64,000 nucleotides of DNA from Synchiropus splendidus (GCF_027744825.2 NC_071347.1:14178501-14242500), one strand, 5' to 3'. Positions 33,797 to 46,071 are shown, numbered from the stretch's first letter. Notes: generated by a model not told the origin, from the sequence alone. Translations and numbers: made by a program.

Positions 33797-35052
33797 ATGG
33801 ACGATGAATGGGAAGAGGAAGTATGCATTTTTATTTCAGGTTTTATAGCGGCTGGTTTTGTGATGCTAACGTGTTAGCCACTGTAGTGTTGCATGCAAGC
33901 TAACCAGCGATATGACTTACTGCAACACTGTTTTATCTTCTTCCGCTCAGTTAGAGAATGTGTTTCTGTCTGACAAATGCAGTGTTTGTGGTGAGAACCA
34001 TCGTTGTGGTTCTTGAAACTGAAGCGTGTTCTGTGTTTTAGGAACAGCTAGTTGTGGTGGAGCTCTCTGGTATAATAAACAACGACTTTCTGGCCAAGGG
34101 TCCGGGAACATGCAAGATTTTGGTAGGTGTTTGATGTTTTGATCTGAAGATGGAGGTGCATGTTGAGTTGGTGGTTGGTTGGTTTCAAAAGCAACAATGT
34201 AAAGTGGCTGACATTCATTCATTCATTGGGTCAAGTCAAGGTATTGCTGGTTGAGGTCCACTTCAGGAAAATATCTCCTAAATCTTGAACGGTGACATTA
34301 CCATCACAGGATTTTAAAAGTGACATTTTATTTCTTGTGTTTAAGGACATTGACAGTGAAACGCCGATGATGCAAATAGGAGAGTACGTGTTTGCTGGAG
34401 AATATGAAGGTAAGATTTATGGTATTTAACAGCACCGATAACACATGAATTCTGTCATGTTAACATTGGAGCACAGCAATGTACTTGCAATTGCAATGCT
34501 CATTTTAGTGTCAATATGAGTTACAAATTCTGAGATCAATTAAGACATGTGTTTACAAACAAAGACTGGCCTAAAGTATTGATTGCTATGATAATAAATA
34601 ATTTATTTAAACAACTTATTTAGATAAATTTATGAATTGTATACAAGTTGCATTTGTTTTTGTTTCTCTCAAGATGCTTTGGGAACTTGCGTGCTGTTTG
34701 AAGAGGATTCATCTCATGGTACATTCCACTCCTTCATGTCCTTATTTTCTTTTTTTTTTCCTTCTTAAGTTTAATTTTGTGTTTACCTGCAGGGAAGAAT
34801 GCCCCAAAGCTCAAGTATATGTGTAAAACTGCAAAGAAACTCTTGATGCAGCGAATCTTCCTGACAGAGAAAAAGGAATGTGAATCCAACTCAGGTCGGT
34901 CCTAAGATCTATTGTAGCCTTGGAGACCCATTATCTAAAGTATTATATTGTTTACTAATTACATTTATGTCACAGGGAGCGGTGATGTTGCCAGGACAAG
35001 TCATGAAGATGCAATGGAAGGAGAGATGGACACTAGTCATTTGAAATCATAG
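33797..35052 (+). CDS. gtf3c6: General transcription factor 3C subunit 6 (TFIIIC35 / Tau55-like)
   Basis: Small subunit of TFIIIC, the complex that binds internal promoters of tRNA and 5S genes for RNA polymerase III in the nucleus. Six exons: 33797-33820, 34042-34122, 34346-34409, 34674-34718, 34793-34894, 34976-35052. They sum to 393 nt (130 residues plus stop) with all phases closed. The family core is plain: EEQLVVVELSGII, then FAGEYEDALGTCVLFEE, then LKYMCKTAKKL and LTEKKE, nearly as in human GTF3C6. After that core the fish protein ends within about 25 residues. The human protein, about 213 residues as I recall, continues with an acidic tail. The start ATG follows an acidic MDDEWEEE leader, and an AATAAA lies at 35165-35170. 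Confidence 0.92.
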
Positions 35053-35435
35053 ACATCATGCTTCAACTGTGACACCATTTGTACGAAATATTTTAGTAAA
35101 CATTTTTCAGCACGTTTTTATTACAGTTTGATGTTGTTGTTTTTTACTATAATGTTGTTAATATAATAAAATACCTTTGAATGTCAACATAACTGCCTAT
35201 AAAATATGTATGCGCTGGTTCCTCTGCACACAACATGTTAAATTATATAATAAGTTGAGGATCACTGGTAAGATACTGTTCTCAGTTTTCAAGTTTTTTT
35301 AGTAAACGCATCAGTTTTCCCTCACATGAAGCCGATTTCAGACTTAAGCTAGCTGATCAGCATCCCGCTTTATACTCTGATGCAAACTTAAGCAGCGGGA
35401 AATACCTTCAAAAGTGTGTGATGGAAGTAACAAAG

Positions 35436-35505
<70 letters not shown>

Positions 35506-36000
35506 TATTCGAACAAGAGAGATGAGTCACACTCAGTCAGAGGAGCAAGACAGCAAGGCTTGTCGTCTCTTGTTATTTCTATTAAGGTCATTTGATATGT
35601 ACATTCAACAAAATAAAAGCTGGTCAAATCTCTTGTCATAGATTCATCGTTGTTCCTTTCATCTCTTATGGTTATGATATCTGACGAGAGGCGTACAGTT
35701 TCTGGTGGCTTTGTCTGACATTGTCTGCATGGAGACAGCTGGGACATTAGATCCCTCTGTCAGGGCAGGTTAAAGTGACTGTGTGAAACTCAATAGAAAA
35801 TGGAGCCGTGGGTGGATTTGCAGGATCGCTCACCTGAAGATAATCAGATTATCGGACTCTGTGTGTACGTACTACTGCAACATGAATAAAGCCTGTTTGT
35901 TTTACCTCCCCAATACATTATATTTCATGTTGTTATTGTTCGAACGACGCAGTGTGTCACATTTATGAATGACCGTCTGGACGTCTGACGGTGAGGACGT
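35053..36000. other. gtf3c6 3' UTR and intergenic spacer
   Basis: It includes the gtf3c6 polyadenylation signal AATAAA (35165-35170). An (AT)n microsatellite at 35438-35486 runs into a T-tract to 35506. No further gene is supported before the calumenin promoter. Confidence 0.6.
35438..35506. repeat. (AT)n microsatellite plus T-tract
   Basis: About 24 AT units are followed by about 20 T. Simple sequence. Confidence 0.9.
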
Positions 36001-36010
36001 GGCGGTTCTC

Positions 36011-36182
36011 AGCCAATCCAATCACAGAGCTCGATGTTGAAGCTGGACCAATAAGCGCGCGACATATCACTGTCGCGCTCGCTGCCTCGTTGGCCGACCA
36101 GCGTTTCAGCACCGGAAGTGCAAGGGTGTGTTTCCGGGAGGAGTGTTCGAAGCTGCGACGTCCAACTTCCTCGAAGACACCG
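36011..36182 (+). promoter_or_regulatory. Calumenin promoter and 5' noncoding exon
   Basis: CCAAT boxes lie at about 36013 and 36018, and at 36048-36052. An ETS/GABP-type site ACCGGAAGTG lies at 36111-36120. A likely noncoding exon ends at the donor CACCG|GTGAG (36182/36183). It would splice to the acceptor TTCCAG at 36898, 22 nt before the calumenin ATG. The layout suits a TATA-less housekeeping promoter. Confidence 0.55.
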
Positions 36183-36920
36183 GTGAGTTTTATGGAAGAT
36201 TTTCCCCACTTAAATATGAAATTTGATTCGCAGTACCCAGCGTAAAACCAGTTTAGTTTAGATGAGATGCACAATGACATGTATTGGAGTTTAAATCCCG
36301 GGTAAACGTCTGCTCTGTCACGAGCTAGCGGTCTTGCGATAACGGTTCTCAAATGTCTTCAACTTGTTTGTCAAATTTCATAACGCAAATACCCTATAAC
36401 ATTGTTGAACAACGGCGGTCTAATCATACATATGTGCTCTTTTGGAATATAAGTTGCAAATCCATCATGCATCTTGATTTATAATAATAATATTTTTTAT
36501 TATTGTGTTCGTTTGTTTATGTCGTCCAGATATGTTTTTAATTGTTTCTCTATTTCATTGTCTTTGTTCTGGGCAGGTTTTACATGGGTGTCTCTGTCTA
36601 ATACAGGTAGTACAGTCCACGGAAATACAAGTCGAGAGCTGTAGACAAAAAAAAGAGTTGGAAGTCTCAGCGCGCACAATGAGGTCGTGACCTCGCAGCT
36701 CGCTTTTGTCATAGCCGCTATAGAAAGTGTGGGCTTCTTATTTTTCCTTAAAAGTCAGACTATTAAAGGTGACAAAATAAGCACATTTTCGAGCGATTTT
36801 GACCCACTTTAATTTTATTAGACCCGATAACCAAATGGCTTATAATGAAACGACCATATTCTTGTGAGTAAAACTTGCACTGATTTTTGTTGTTCCAGAT
36901 CGAGGGTCTGCACAAACGTT

Positions 36921-38648
36921 ATGGAGCTACGACCTTTTTTCATGTGCTTTGCACTCTGCGTGGTTTATGCCACCAGCAAACCCACAGAGAAAAAGGACCG
37001 CGTTCACCATGATGAACCCCTGAGTAACCGAGAGCATGATGATGCAGATAATTTTGACTATGATCATGAAGCCTTCCTTGGTCAGGAGGAAGCCAAGACC
37101 TTTGACCAGCTCACACCAGAGGAAAGCAAGGAGAGGCTTGGGTAAGCTGGACTGACACAACCACATCGCTGTATATGGGAGTATTTTATATGTGATATCT
37201 GAGGAGGACTTTTGTTATTTGTCTTTAAAGCATGCTGGTGGAACGTATCGACGAAGATAAGGACGGGTTTGTTACTGTTGAAGAGATGAAGAAGTGGATC
37301 AAGCATGCCCAGAAGAAATGGATCTACGATGACGTGGATCGCCAGTGGAAGAGTCACGACCTCAATGGCGATGACTTTGTGTCATGGGAGGAATACAGGA
37401 ATGCCACCTATGGATACATCCTTGGTAGGGTCCCTCATTTGAGACACTTTCATGCTTCTCAACCAAATTGTTTTTTGATAGAATCTTTTTTTTGTTTGTT
37501 TGTTTGATCGTTCAGATGATCCAGACCCTGATGATGGCTACAGCTACAGACAAATGATGGATCGTGATGAGAGGAGATTTAAAATGGCTGACCTGGACAG
37601 GGACCTGAAAGCCAACAAGGAGGAGTTCACAGCTTTCCTCCATCCTGAGGAATACGACCACATGAAAGACATTGTTGTTCTGGTAAGTTCTCTCACTCTG
37701 AGCACTTTATGGTCCCTTGTTCCCATCACATCTTTGAGCTCCCCAAGTTTCAGAGCAGCTCAGGAATGCACCAGCTGCTACCTGTACACTACAATTATTA
37801 ATTCCAGCTGTGTGGCTTTGCAGGTTTTGACAGGAAGTACGTTAGAGACAAAATGACTGAATGGCTTGTTTGACTTAAGACCTCTTCAGTTTTATGCTGT
37901 TTTATTGTGTTTATGTGGTTAAGTTTTCCTCAAAAACCTGCGCCCCAGGACTTTCTGTAGTTCATGTATATGATAATAAGCTTCCGATCAGTATAGTGCC
38001 GAGAGTTATGTCTGTCATTGTTGATATTTCCTCTGCCTGCAGGAAACCATGGAGGACATTGACAAGAACGGAGATGGTTTGATCGACTTGGACGAATATA
38101 TTGGTGAGTTGTTCTCTTAAATCACACATTATTAAGGCCACATGAGTCCGAATTGCTCACACAAGGAATCAGTGGGCATCAAAAACTTTATATGCCTTGC
38201 AGTGTTTCATGTTCACCGACTCAAAAGCAACTTCCGGGTACACTGAATCTGGAATCCCTCTTGTGACAGGTGACATGTACAACCAGGACAGTGACGCCAC
38301 GGAGCCCGAGTGGGTAAAGACAGAGAGAGAACAGTTCACTGAATTCAGAGACAAAAATAAAGATGGAAAGATGGACAAGGATGAAACCAGAGATTGGATC
38401 CTGCCCAGTGACTATGACCACGCTGAGGCTGAAGCCAAACACTTGGTGTATGAGTCGGACGCAAACCAGGTACAATCTTTTTCCATTTCTGTCGTGATGC
38501 TCATCATGTTAAATACTTCTAACTGTATCTCTTCAAACTTCAGGACGGACATCTGACCAAGGAAGAAATTGTGGCGAAGTACGATCTGTTCGTGGGCAGT
38601 CAAGTGACCGACTTTGGCGAGGCGCTGACTCGACACGATGAATTCTAA
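36921..38648 (+). CDS. calu: Calumenin, ER/secretory-pathway EF-hand protein
   Basis: Calcium-binding CREC-family protein of the ER and Golgi lumen. Exons 36921-37141, 37231-37424, 37516-37682, 38043-38103, 38270-38469 and 38544-38648 give 315 residues, the same length as human calumenin. A signal peptide ([19 protein letters not shown]) precedes the mature start [11 protein letters not shown]. Six EF-hand loops lie at about 81-92, 117-128, 164-175, 201-212, 242-253 and 278-289. The protein ends HDEF, the CREC retrieval signal. Loop 2 has Asp instead of the usual central Gly, and loop 3 ([12 protein letters not shown]) is a poor binder. Introns of 89 and 91 bp around exon 2 leave no room for the alternative exon known in human CALU. 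Teleosts have two calumenin genes; I cannot say which this is. Confidence 0.96.
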
Positions 38649-39525
38649 ATACACATCTGCCTCCACTCGTGGGCTTGGTGCTTGTTTCTACATCCAGACG
38701 AGTGAATCCAAGTCAGAGTACCTGAGAGTAATTTATTTTCATTTTCAAGAATGTTTTCTTGAATCGTGTTCTCTTTTTATAAACATCTGCATTGTGTGTC
38801 TACACACAGAAGATTAACACACCTTGTTTTGAGATCCTTGACTGAAAAGAAACTTCTTTTGGAGAGGAACAACATTCACTTGTTCCATTCTTTTTTTTTT
38901 TTTCAACGCACTGGACTATGTTGACACATTTTCCGTCGAAAATACTGACATGGTTGCTAGAGTCCTGCAGCAATGGGATGATGACACACTTCCATACATT
39001 TCAGTGACAATGAAGACTATTTGGACTAGTGCAATAGCATCATGTTTTGGTCCCCGATGTTGCCATGGTAACGCTAGCTTGCGTGCTGTTGAAGGAGTCG
39101 AGATAAACATGGGGATTGATGCTTTGTTCTCTGTGTGTGTGCGTGTGTGTGAGTACAGATTGCGTGTGAAGTGTCATCAGGTATTCCTCTTGTTGTGTTC
39201 TGTGTTTCACTTTCAGCTACTAACTCTTTTGTTTGCCAAGTAAAAACATTTTTAATGAAACAACGCCTCCAGAGTACCGGGGGTTTTTCTTCGTTGCGCT
39301 AGTCCTATCATTTATAACCACTGTCCAGTTTTTATACGATAAACTGTACTGTACATGACATTTTTTTGTTTTGGTTTTTTAACTAGCTCACGGCAGCCAC
39401 AAGGCTTTTGCTTAAGAAATCACTGTAAATACGTTTTGGTTTTGCAGCCTGAGCACATGAATAATCAGGTTCTGTTTTTCTTGATTGAGAAGTTTGTTTC
39501 AATAAAACAAATACAAATGTAGGCT
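38649..39525 (+). other. Calumenin 3' UTR
   Basis: Noncoding sequence runs from the stop codon to an AATAAA at 39501-39506. Its length of about 0.9 kb is plausible for this gene. Confidence 0.6.
39501..39506 (+). terminator. Polyadenylation signal of calumenin
   Basis: AATAAA lies in A/T-rich sequence downstream of the calumenin stop codon with no competing gene between. The cleavage site is inferred to be 10-25 nt further on. Confidence 0.6.
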
Positions 39526-39760
39526 TCAATTCCTTTCTTCCCAAAACATTTCATTTGAAGTTCATGGGAAAGTTATTTTGTTAGATGAACGTGGATAGGG
39601 TTATTTTTTAAAAAATGAATACAAAGACACACTTTTTAGCTCAAATTTGTTGGTTAAAGTCAGTAAAAGTTTAAAAATATCGCACTCAACTAAAAGACAA
39701 TCCAATATTAAACTTGTCATCTGTTCCTGTCCTTGAACCAGAGGTCATGACCATACACAA

Positions 39761-39800
39761 AATGTATGACATTGAATGGCTTCTGGCTCAGCTCCTCCTT

Positions 39801-39834
<34 letters not shown>

Positions 39835-39874
39835 AAGGAGGAGCTGAGCCAGAAGCCATTCAATGTCATACATT
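39761..39874. repeat. Perfect 114 bp palindrome with a TA core
   Basis: The left arm 39761-39817 is the exact reverse complement of the right arm 39818-39874. Each 57 bp arm has 43 bp of unique sequence and 14 bp of the central (TA)n, and there is no spacer. Matching stops abruptly outside these limits. It lies between the 3' ends of the convergent calumenin and CDHR5-like genes. As DNA it could extrude a cruciform. As RNA it would form a near-perfect hairpin on either strand. No target duplication is evident at its ends. Confidence 0.93.
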
Positions 39875-40218
39875 GAATGTCATTTCCATCGTCATCCTTC
39901 CATCCAAAATAGAATTGTGTATTGCCTGTGTAGCTCAATTTCCACAACTCCAGGTAACCTATTCAACCCCCCAAACAAAAACACGTGTGTGTGTTCTCGT
40001 CAATAGTAGCTGAAGTGGATTAAACTGCAGGAGGTTCAAAAATCTTTTCTAATCTGAGCGGATCTACTTTAATGGGTTGACCAGTTGCCAGTGGAACAAG
40101 AACATGCCTCCCAAGTCAGAGTGGTCCAAAGCTACTGAACACAATCTGTCCCCAACAATGCTAAGTGAAGGAAATTAAGCAGCTCTGACAGGTAAAAAAA
40201 ACAAAGAAAACAGGCTGT

Positions 40219-40224
40219 TTTATT
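40219..40224 (-). terminator. Candidate polyadenylation signal of the CDHR5-like gene
   Basis: AATAAA on the minus strand (TTTATT on plus), about 100 bp beyond the stop codon at 40324. It is the first such hexamer I see after the stop. Confidence 0.5.
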
Positions 40225-40323
40225 TAGATTCGGACAAGCAGGACTAAGCCAAGTGGAGTGTTTGTAGAAGCTAAATAAAAGCTAGTTTTCTAACATGTGA
40301 ATATATGTCCTTTTAACTGCCTG

Positions 40324-43300
40324 TTACTTTGTAAATGTGATAAAAATAGGATTACAGCGAGCCATCACTCTCAGCAGCTCCTCATCGTCTGGATCCAACT
40401 CTTCCCCACTGTCACTGTTCTTATCTTCATCACCCAGATTTCCATCGTCATCCTCTTCCTTCAGCACCTCCTCCGCCGAAAGTCTTGGTCCCGCAGATGG
40501 ACTCTGCACTTCTTCAGGAATGTCTGGTAAGTCCAGTGAGGTGGATGGTTCTGTTTCTTCAGGGGTTAGATCGGAGGAAGCGTGCGATGGTGTGAGTGGT
40601 GGTGTTTCTCCTGGAGAGGTGTCTATCTCCACCAGCGTGGCTTTGAGAGGAGCATGCTCCGGGGTGCTGGGTGGGGTGCTCTCATGTTTGGTGACGGGCG
40701 AGGACAGCAGAGGGGAGTACGGGCGGCTGACGCGAGGTTTGATGAAAGGCTTCTCTGTCTCTGCAGGAGCTGCTCTACACTGACTGCTCAAGTGAGAGAG
40801 CGGCGACGTTGGAGCTGACTGGCTGGTAGATGGACCCACGAGGTCAATGATGGAGTTTCGTTCTGAATCCAGACACGTGAAAGGAGGAGAAGGGCTGGTG
40901 TCGTTGGTGGGGCTGGAGATGGTGTTGGGTGGCGGCTGAGGAGATCTGGGCTGTCCTCTCGGTGGAGGGGCTCCTTGCGCGGAGCTCTCCTCCACTGCAC
41001 ACTGGGGAAGGATTGAGACACTGATCTTGCTTTCCAATGGGCTGCAGGCTTCCTCAACTGGAATCACAAGGGCATCTTCCCTGGGAACAGACTCGCTGGG
41101 CAGTTCTGGCTTTTCTGAACAGTTGAATGAAGGGTTGCAGGTTCCATAGTCCTCACTGCTGAAGGGCAGGTCTTCCATTTGTGGCATGGCACTTTGGTGA
41201 TTCACCTGAGGAATCACAACAATCATTGTTTGCTACAATAAAGTCTACTTGAAGAGAATTTCCGATTTTTACATCAGAGAAAGGGAGATAACTTACAAGT
41301 TGGAACCATCGAAGGCTCTGTGAATAAACACAAAACCCTTTAGAGGTAGAAGTGCAACACTATCACAGCTTGAAGAAGAAAATTCCTCACCACGTTTGGA
41401 TGCTTCCCCTGAGCCACACAGCCTCTTTCCAGTGGGTCCCTGTGCCCCCTGTGCTTCCTCTTCAGCCACATCAGTGCGACCAGGATGCAGCCGAGGCCGG
41501 TCATGAAGACCATGCTGAGGAACAAGGCTTTGCCCACCGTGCATCCGAGCGCTCGCTCGTCGGTCAGTGCGCTGTGAGGGACTGAGACCCAAAACATTTG
41601 TCAGTGTGAAGAACTGTGACAAACCTGCAAGGTGAGTGTGTTTGTACTTGATTGTCCTTCAGGTAAGACCTCCACCAAAACGGAGGCGTACGCCACTTCG
41701 CCCGTCTCCTGGTCCACGGCAATAACCTGAATTATATGATGGTACTGTTTAACTTGTGTTGGCATTTGTTGCTCTGTATTGTTTTTGTTTTTTTCAGCAG
41801 GAAAAGTGGTGAAACCTGATGGAACTTTTCGAGACATATATCAAGGCAAGTTAATCTTTTCAAAGAGGAAAAAAAAAGAAAACTCACAAGTTATTAAAAA
41901 TTAAAAACTATATAGTGCACGTTGTGTAGTTAAAGTGCAATGTTGTCATAAGAGTTTAAACCTTATCAACATACTTGTCAAACCCAAGTAGAGCTTTGAG
42001 ACTCACCTTCAGAAAGTGTTTCTGCTTCGGTCTGAGCTGATCGGTCCTGGCAATAACCAGTCCATCCCTGGTGATCTGGTAGATGTCGGTGTGATCCGAC
42101 GCCGGACTGAAGTTGAAGTAGATCATCTGATTGAAGCCCTGGTTCATTTATTGCAAAGACAATGAGGCAGGTGGTCATACAACAATATGATCGAACAATG
42201 GAGGATGAATTTACATTCTCAAAGTCCTGGTCCTGCACATGAAGAATCAAAGCTTTGCCGCCGTAGGTGTTCACCAGAGACAGAGGACTCTTCCCGGCCG
42301 AAACGAATCCTTTGTATTCTGCCATGCTGAACTGCGGGTGGAAGTGGTTCACAGGCAAAACTCGCACGGCTAGTGTTGTCACAGAGTACTTCCTGCTGTC
42401 GTCGTTCTGATACGCCTGTGAGCGAGATGCGGGTGAAACGCTCAAGGGATGATTTTGCATTTTAACAGGTCCTGTGTGTCTTGCTCACCATGATCTGAAG
42501 ATGAAGTGTTGGACTTGTGAGTCTGTCTGTCACTGCCTTCGTGAGTCTCACCTCACCTGTCTTTCTGTCCATGAGGAAGTGGCTGTTGTCATTCCCTGGT
42601 GTGGTTCAAAATATAAAAAATGTTGAATATATTGAAGACAAAAATGTATAGTGATCAAGTGAAAACAATACTTTGTTGGTTACATGAAGGAGTGACTGTT
42701 TACAACATAATAATTTGCTTGAATTATCCTGGGAATTTACGACAGTGGACGAACTAAGGAGAAATACAACAAAAGTAACACTAATGAACTCAAGAATCAA
42801 TTTTAACTTGACAATCTATGGATATAATTTAAATGTAATTTACTGACAAGTACCACACATGTATGTGGGGAAAAAAACATTAAGACATTAGAAAAAAATA
42901 ATAAAAAAACACTGTATTACATTTTTAATTTAAGGATAAAGGATAAAGAATTATCGTTGAATATAAAGAATTATCATTGACATAAGTCATATTGTAGCCT
43001 CACATTCAATTACCAACTTTTACTATTAATATATTAATTTTGGGAAACACTAAAGGTACTTTATTTACATTTTAATTGAGATATGGTGTTCTTCTACGAC
43101 ATATTTCTCTTAACAGTAGATGTCACTGTCGAACAGCGGTGAATTTACCTTTGACTCAACACGCTAAAGTGTCATGGAAACTAAATCTGATACTGTTTGA
43201 GTGAGATATTCTTTGCACCTGAGAGTATGGCATAGCTGATGGAGGAGTTGACCCCAATGTCTCCATCGACAGCATGGATGGGACCCGGGGAGACATCCAA

Positions 43301-45829
43301 AACAAAGCCCTGCGACATGACAGATACACTTGTTTCTCTGATAATAAGAGACCATGGAGAAAGACCAAGGAGTTTTACTGACCTCTTCCCCCTCAGTGAT
43401 GTTGGCAGAGTATTGTGGGTTGATGCAGACATGCGTGGTCTCATTATGAAATAGCATGGTGCAGGGCAGGAACTGTGGGTACTGGTCGTCTCCGTCCTGA
43501 ACAATGATGGTGACGTCAGTGCTGGTGTTGTAGTGCTCCTCCGTGTTCATTTCCTGTGAAACAATGAAGATTATCTCCGGCGCTGTTTTGTGAGAGGTGA
43601 CTGTATTACTAAATAATGAGCGCTACAAATGTCTTACAGAAGCATAGATGGTGACTGACAGCTGAGACTTGGTCTCAAAGTCCAGAGGTTTGGCCAGGAT
43701 CACCTCACCACTATTTGGGAGGTCAAATTTGAAGTACTGTGCGTCAGGCTGTGGGACAGACCGGGACAGAAATGAGGTAAGTGGTGTGTTCTCTACCATG
43801 TGAAAAGGTAAAACTCACCGATGATCGGTCAACCGAGTAAATAATCTGATCGTTGTCTGCGTCTGTTGCTTGAACTGTGAATATCAGCGAATTCACTGAT
43901 GTTAACTGGAAGTAAAGAGGAGATTGAATTGAAGACAACATCAAGTCACAGTCAGTGTGTCAGTATTTCACCTTACCTCGCTTACAACAAGCGACTGGAC
44001 TGTGTTTTCAGCGAACACTGGCAAGTTATCGTTCTCGTTGATGACTTCCACCATGATCCTGTAGACACTCTGAGAAACAATAGGCATATGCTCGATCAAA
44101 TCTGGAAAATGAGCTATTGGACACTGAATTGGAATGTACCTGAAGCACATCCTCCTCATAACAAGACAACTCTGCCATGAGAACTGGACCTTGCTCCTGA
44201 AATAGGTCAGTTTAGGACAGATGTGAGCAGAGCAAACCGTGCACAACCAAAAGAAATGAACAGTGCTTCTTAAAAGTTTATTTTATAGATTTTTATGACA
44301 CGTATAACGTTTGCTAAGGACCAAGTCAAATTATTACCCCCTCCAAAAAGGAGTTTATCTCTTAGCAAATTGAATTGAAGGACTCAGAACAGGCGATTAC
44401 ATTTTGGTGGTGAACGCACAAATCTTTTTCACCACATTGCTTATTTTGCTCGCCTACTGTGTGTTCAGAACTTTCAGAATGTTATCATCTCCTGCTGTCC
44501 CATTGAACTCATCACTATCTAAAATATTATATTGCTTAAATAAATGCAGGGCAATACATTGAGTAAACAAAAACAACAACAAACAACAAACAGCATCAGT
44601 CTGCAAATAGTCCCTGTCTAGTTATAGGATTGTAGTGTAGGATTGACTATGTTTTTAGCTTTTAAATTGTTCGCTTTTTTGGAAAATAAAATGTTCGGCA
44701 AGCATTTAGAAAAACAGTAGACTAGATCCAGTCTGATTCAGCTTTGGCCCTGGTGACGCTCATCCGTTTTCCAATTGAGTTTCCAATCTGCAAGAGTTAT
44801 CTACTATCTAAAACTGTTATCTAACTGCTTAAAGTACTTTGTAGCATCTGGCAATAGTGTGGAAGTGGGGGATGTAACCTTTCCTTGAGCTCATCATTTA
44901 AGTTAGTTTACTAAATGGCTCCTGAGTAATTTTACCGCACATGTTCGACATATGTGGCTGAAGAGTAACTGTAATTGTGGGTTTTCTCTGTGCAATATTC
45001 AGCGTTTCTTATATGGAAAATACGGGGAAAATGTCATTAGTATCAAGTCTTTCATGTTGTCCATGATATTGTGTATATGTTGTGTATAATGGTGCTTTAT
45101 TATTTTAAATATTTGGTTTGCGGACAGCGAAACTGCTGTCTTTTGTTTCTACTTCTCATTGTCTCCCTTTGTTGTCGAACAGAGTGACAGCGAGACGGGA
45201 TTGAGACCATTAATCTAGTTAACCCTACAGCAGCTGGCTGGAGAGACAGAACGTTTCCTGTCCAAGCCTGAGGTTGCTGGGTTTAATCAGGAGATAGTTG
45301 ACAGGTTCATTGTGGCCCGGTGCTATAAAAAGCATTCCTAGAGACCAAACAGCGTGTCCCTATTAAACAACACGAGTACAATGAGCCTGGGGTTCAAGCT
45401 TTCAAATAAAAGTGCCCTAAGGAAAGCTTGCTGATCGGTGTGGTCGGAAAATACCTCTCGGTCGAGAACTTTCTGTGCTGAAGTGTTGATACGGATATAT
45501 TTCCCGTCCAACATGAACCAGTCGGCGTCTTTCCCATCCAGACTCCAGTGGATCCCCTCTGTTGATGTGTCAGTCAGGAACTCACTGATGACCTCCCCAG
45601 GAACGCTGTTCTCTCTGATGGATGAAAATACGTTCTGACCATCCAAACAGCCGCCCCATCCCGACATCCCTGTGGAAAACAAGACTTTTACAGAGGAAGG
45701 GAAACACCAGGGTGTTGAGTTAGGGGCTATAGCTGTACCTGTGACACTGTAGAGATGTAAGAGGAGTATGAAAGCGCAGAGCAGCCCCTGAGTCTGAGAT
45801 AGACTCCATTTTCTTTCAAAGGGGGCCAT
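40324..45829 (-). CDS. cdhr5: Cadherin-related family member 5-like protein
   Basis: Single-pass cadherin; mammalian CDHR5 joins microvillus tips in the intestinal brush border. Exons: 45829-45739, 45669-45455, 44196-44140, 44069-43977, 43905-43819, 43748-43638, 43553-43383, 43309-43219, 42595-42489, 42415-42215, 42138-42007, 41726-41648, 41581-41391, 41317-41297, 41205-40324. They sum to 2529 nt (842 residues plus stop) with all phases closed. Signal peptide 1-31. Cadherin motifs include LDRE, NENDN, TDADND and AVDGDIG. The stretch QFLPCTMLF...HVCI...GPIHAVDGDIGVNSSISY matches the third-repeat region of human CDHR5. The transmembrane helix is about 497-518, followed by KRKHR. The ectodomain of about 450 residues fits four cadherin repeats and lacks the mucin-like repeats of human CDHR5. 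The cytoplasmic tail, about 325 residues rich in Pro/Ser/Glu, is mostly one exon. Which teleost cdhr5 paralog this is remains open. Confidence 0.88.
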
Positions 45830-45961
45830 TCCTGTGATCAGTCAGGCCTCAGGGAGTATCTTCAGAGACGGAAAGGAAGAGAATTTAAGGCACAAAAAAG
45901 TATTCAGTTGATAGCTTAGTTAATGAGGAGTTGAACTCACTCTAAACTTTTCTTTATATTG

Positions 45962-46071
<110 letters not shown>

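Noticed and set aside
37683..38042. Alternative calumenin exon in the 360 bp intron
   Set aside because: No stretch with EF-hand coding potential flanked by splice sites. The human alternative exon also belongs at a different position.
41601..41837. Premature stop in the CDHR5-like gene
   Set aside because: The TGA falls inside a 66 bp intron once the upstream donor at 41648/41647 is used. All phases then close, so the gene is intact.
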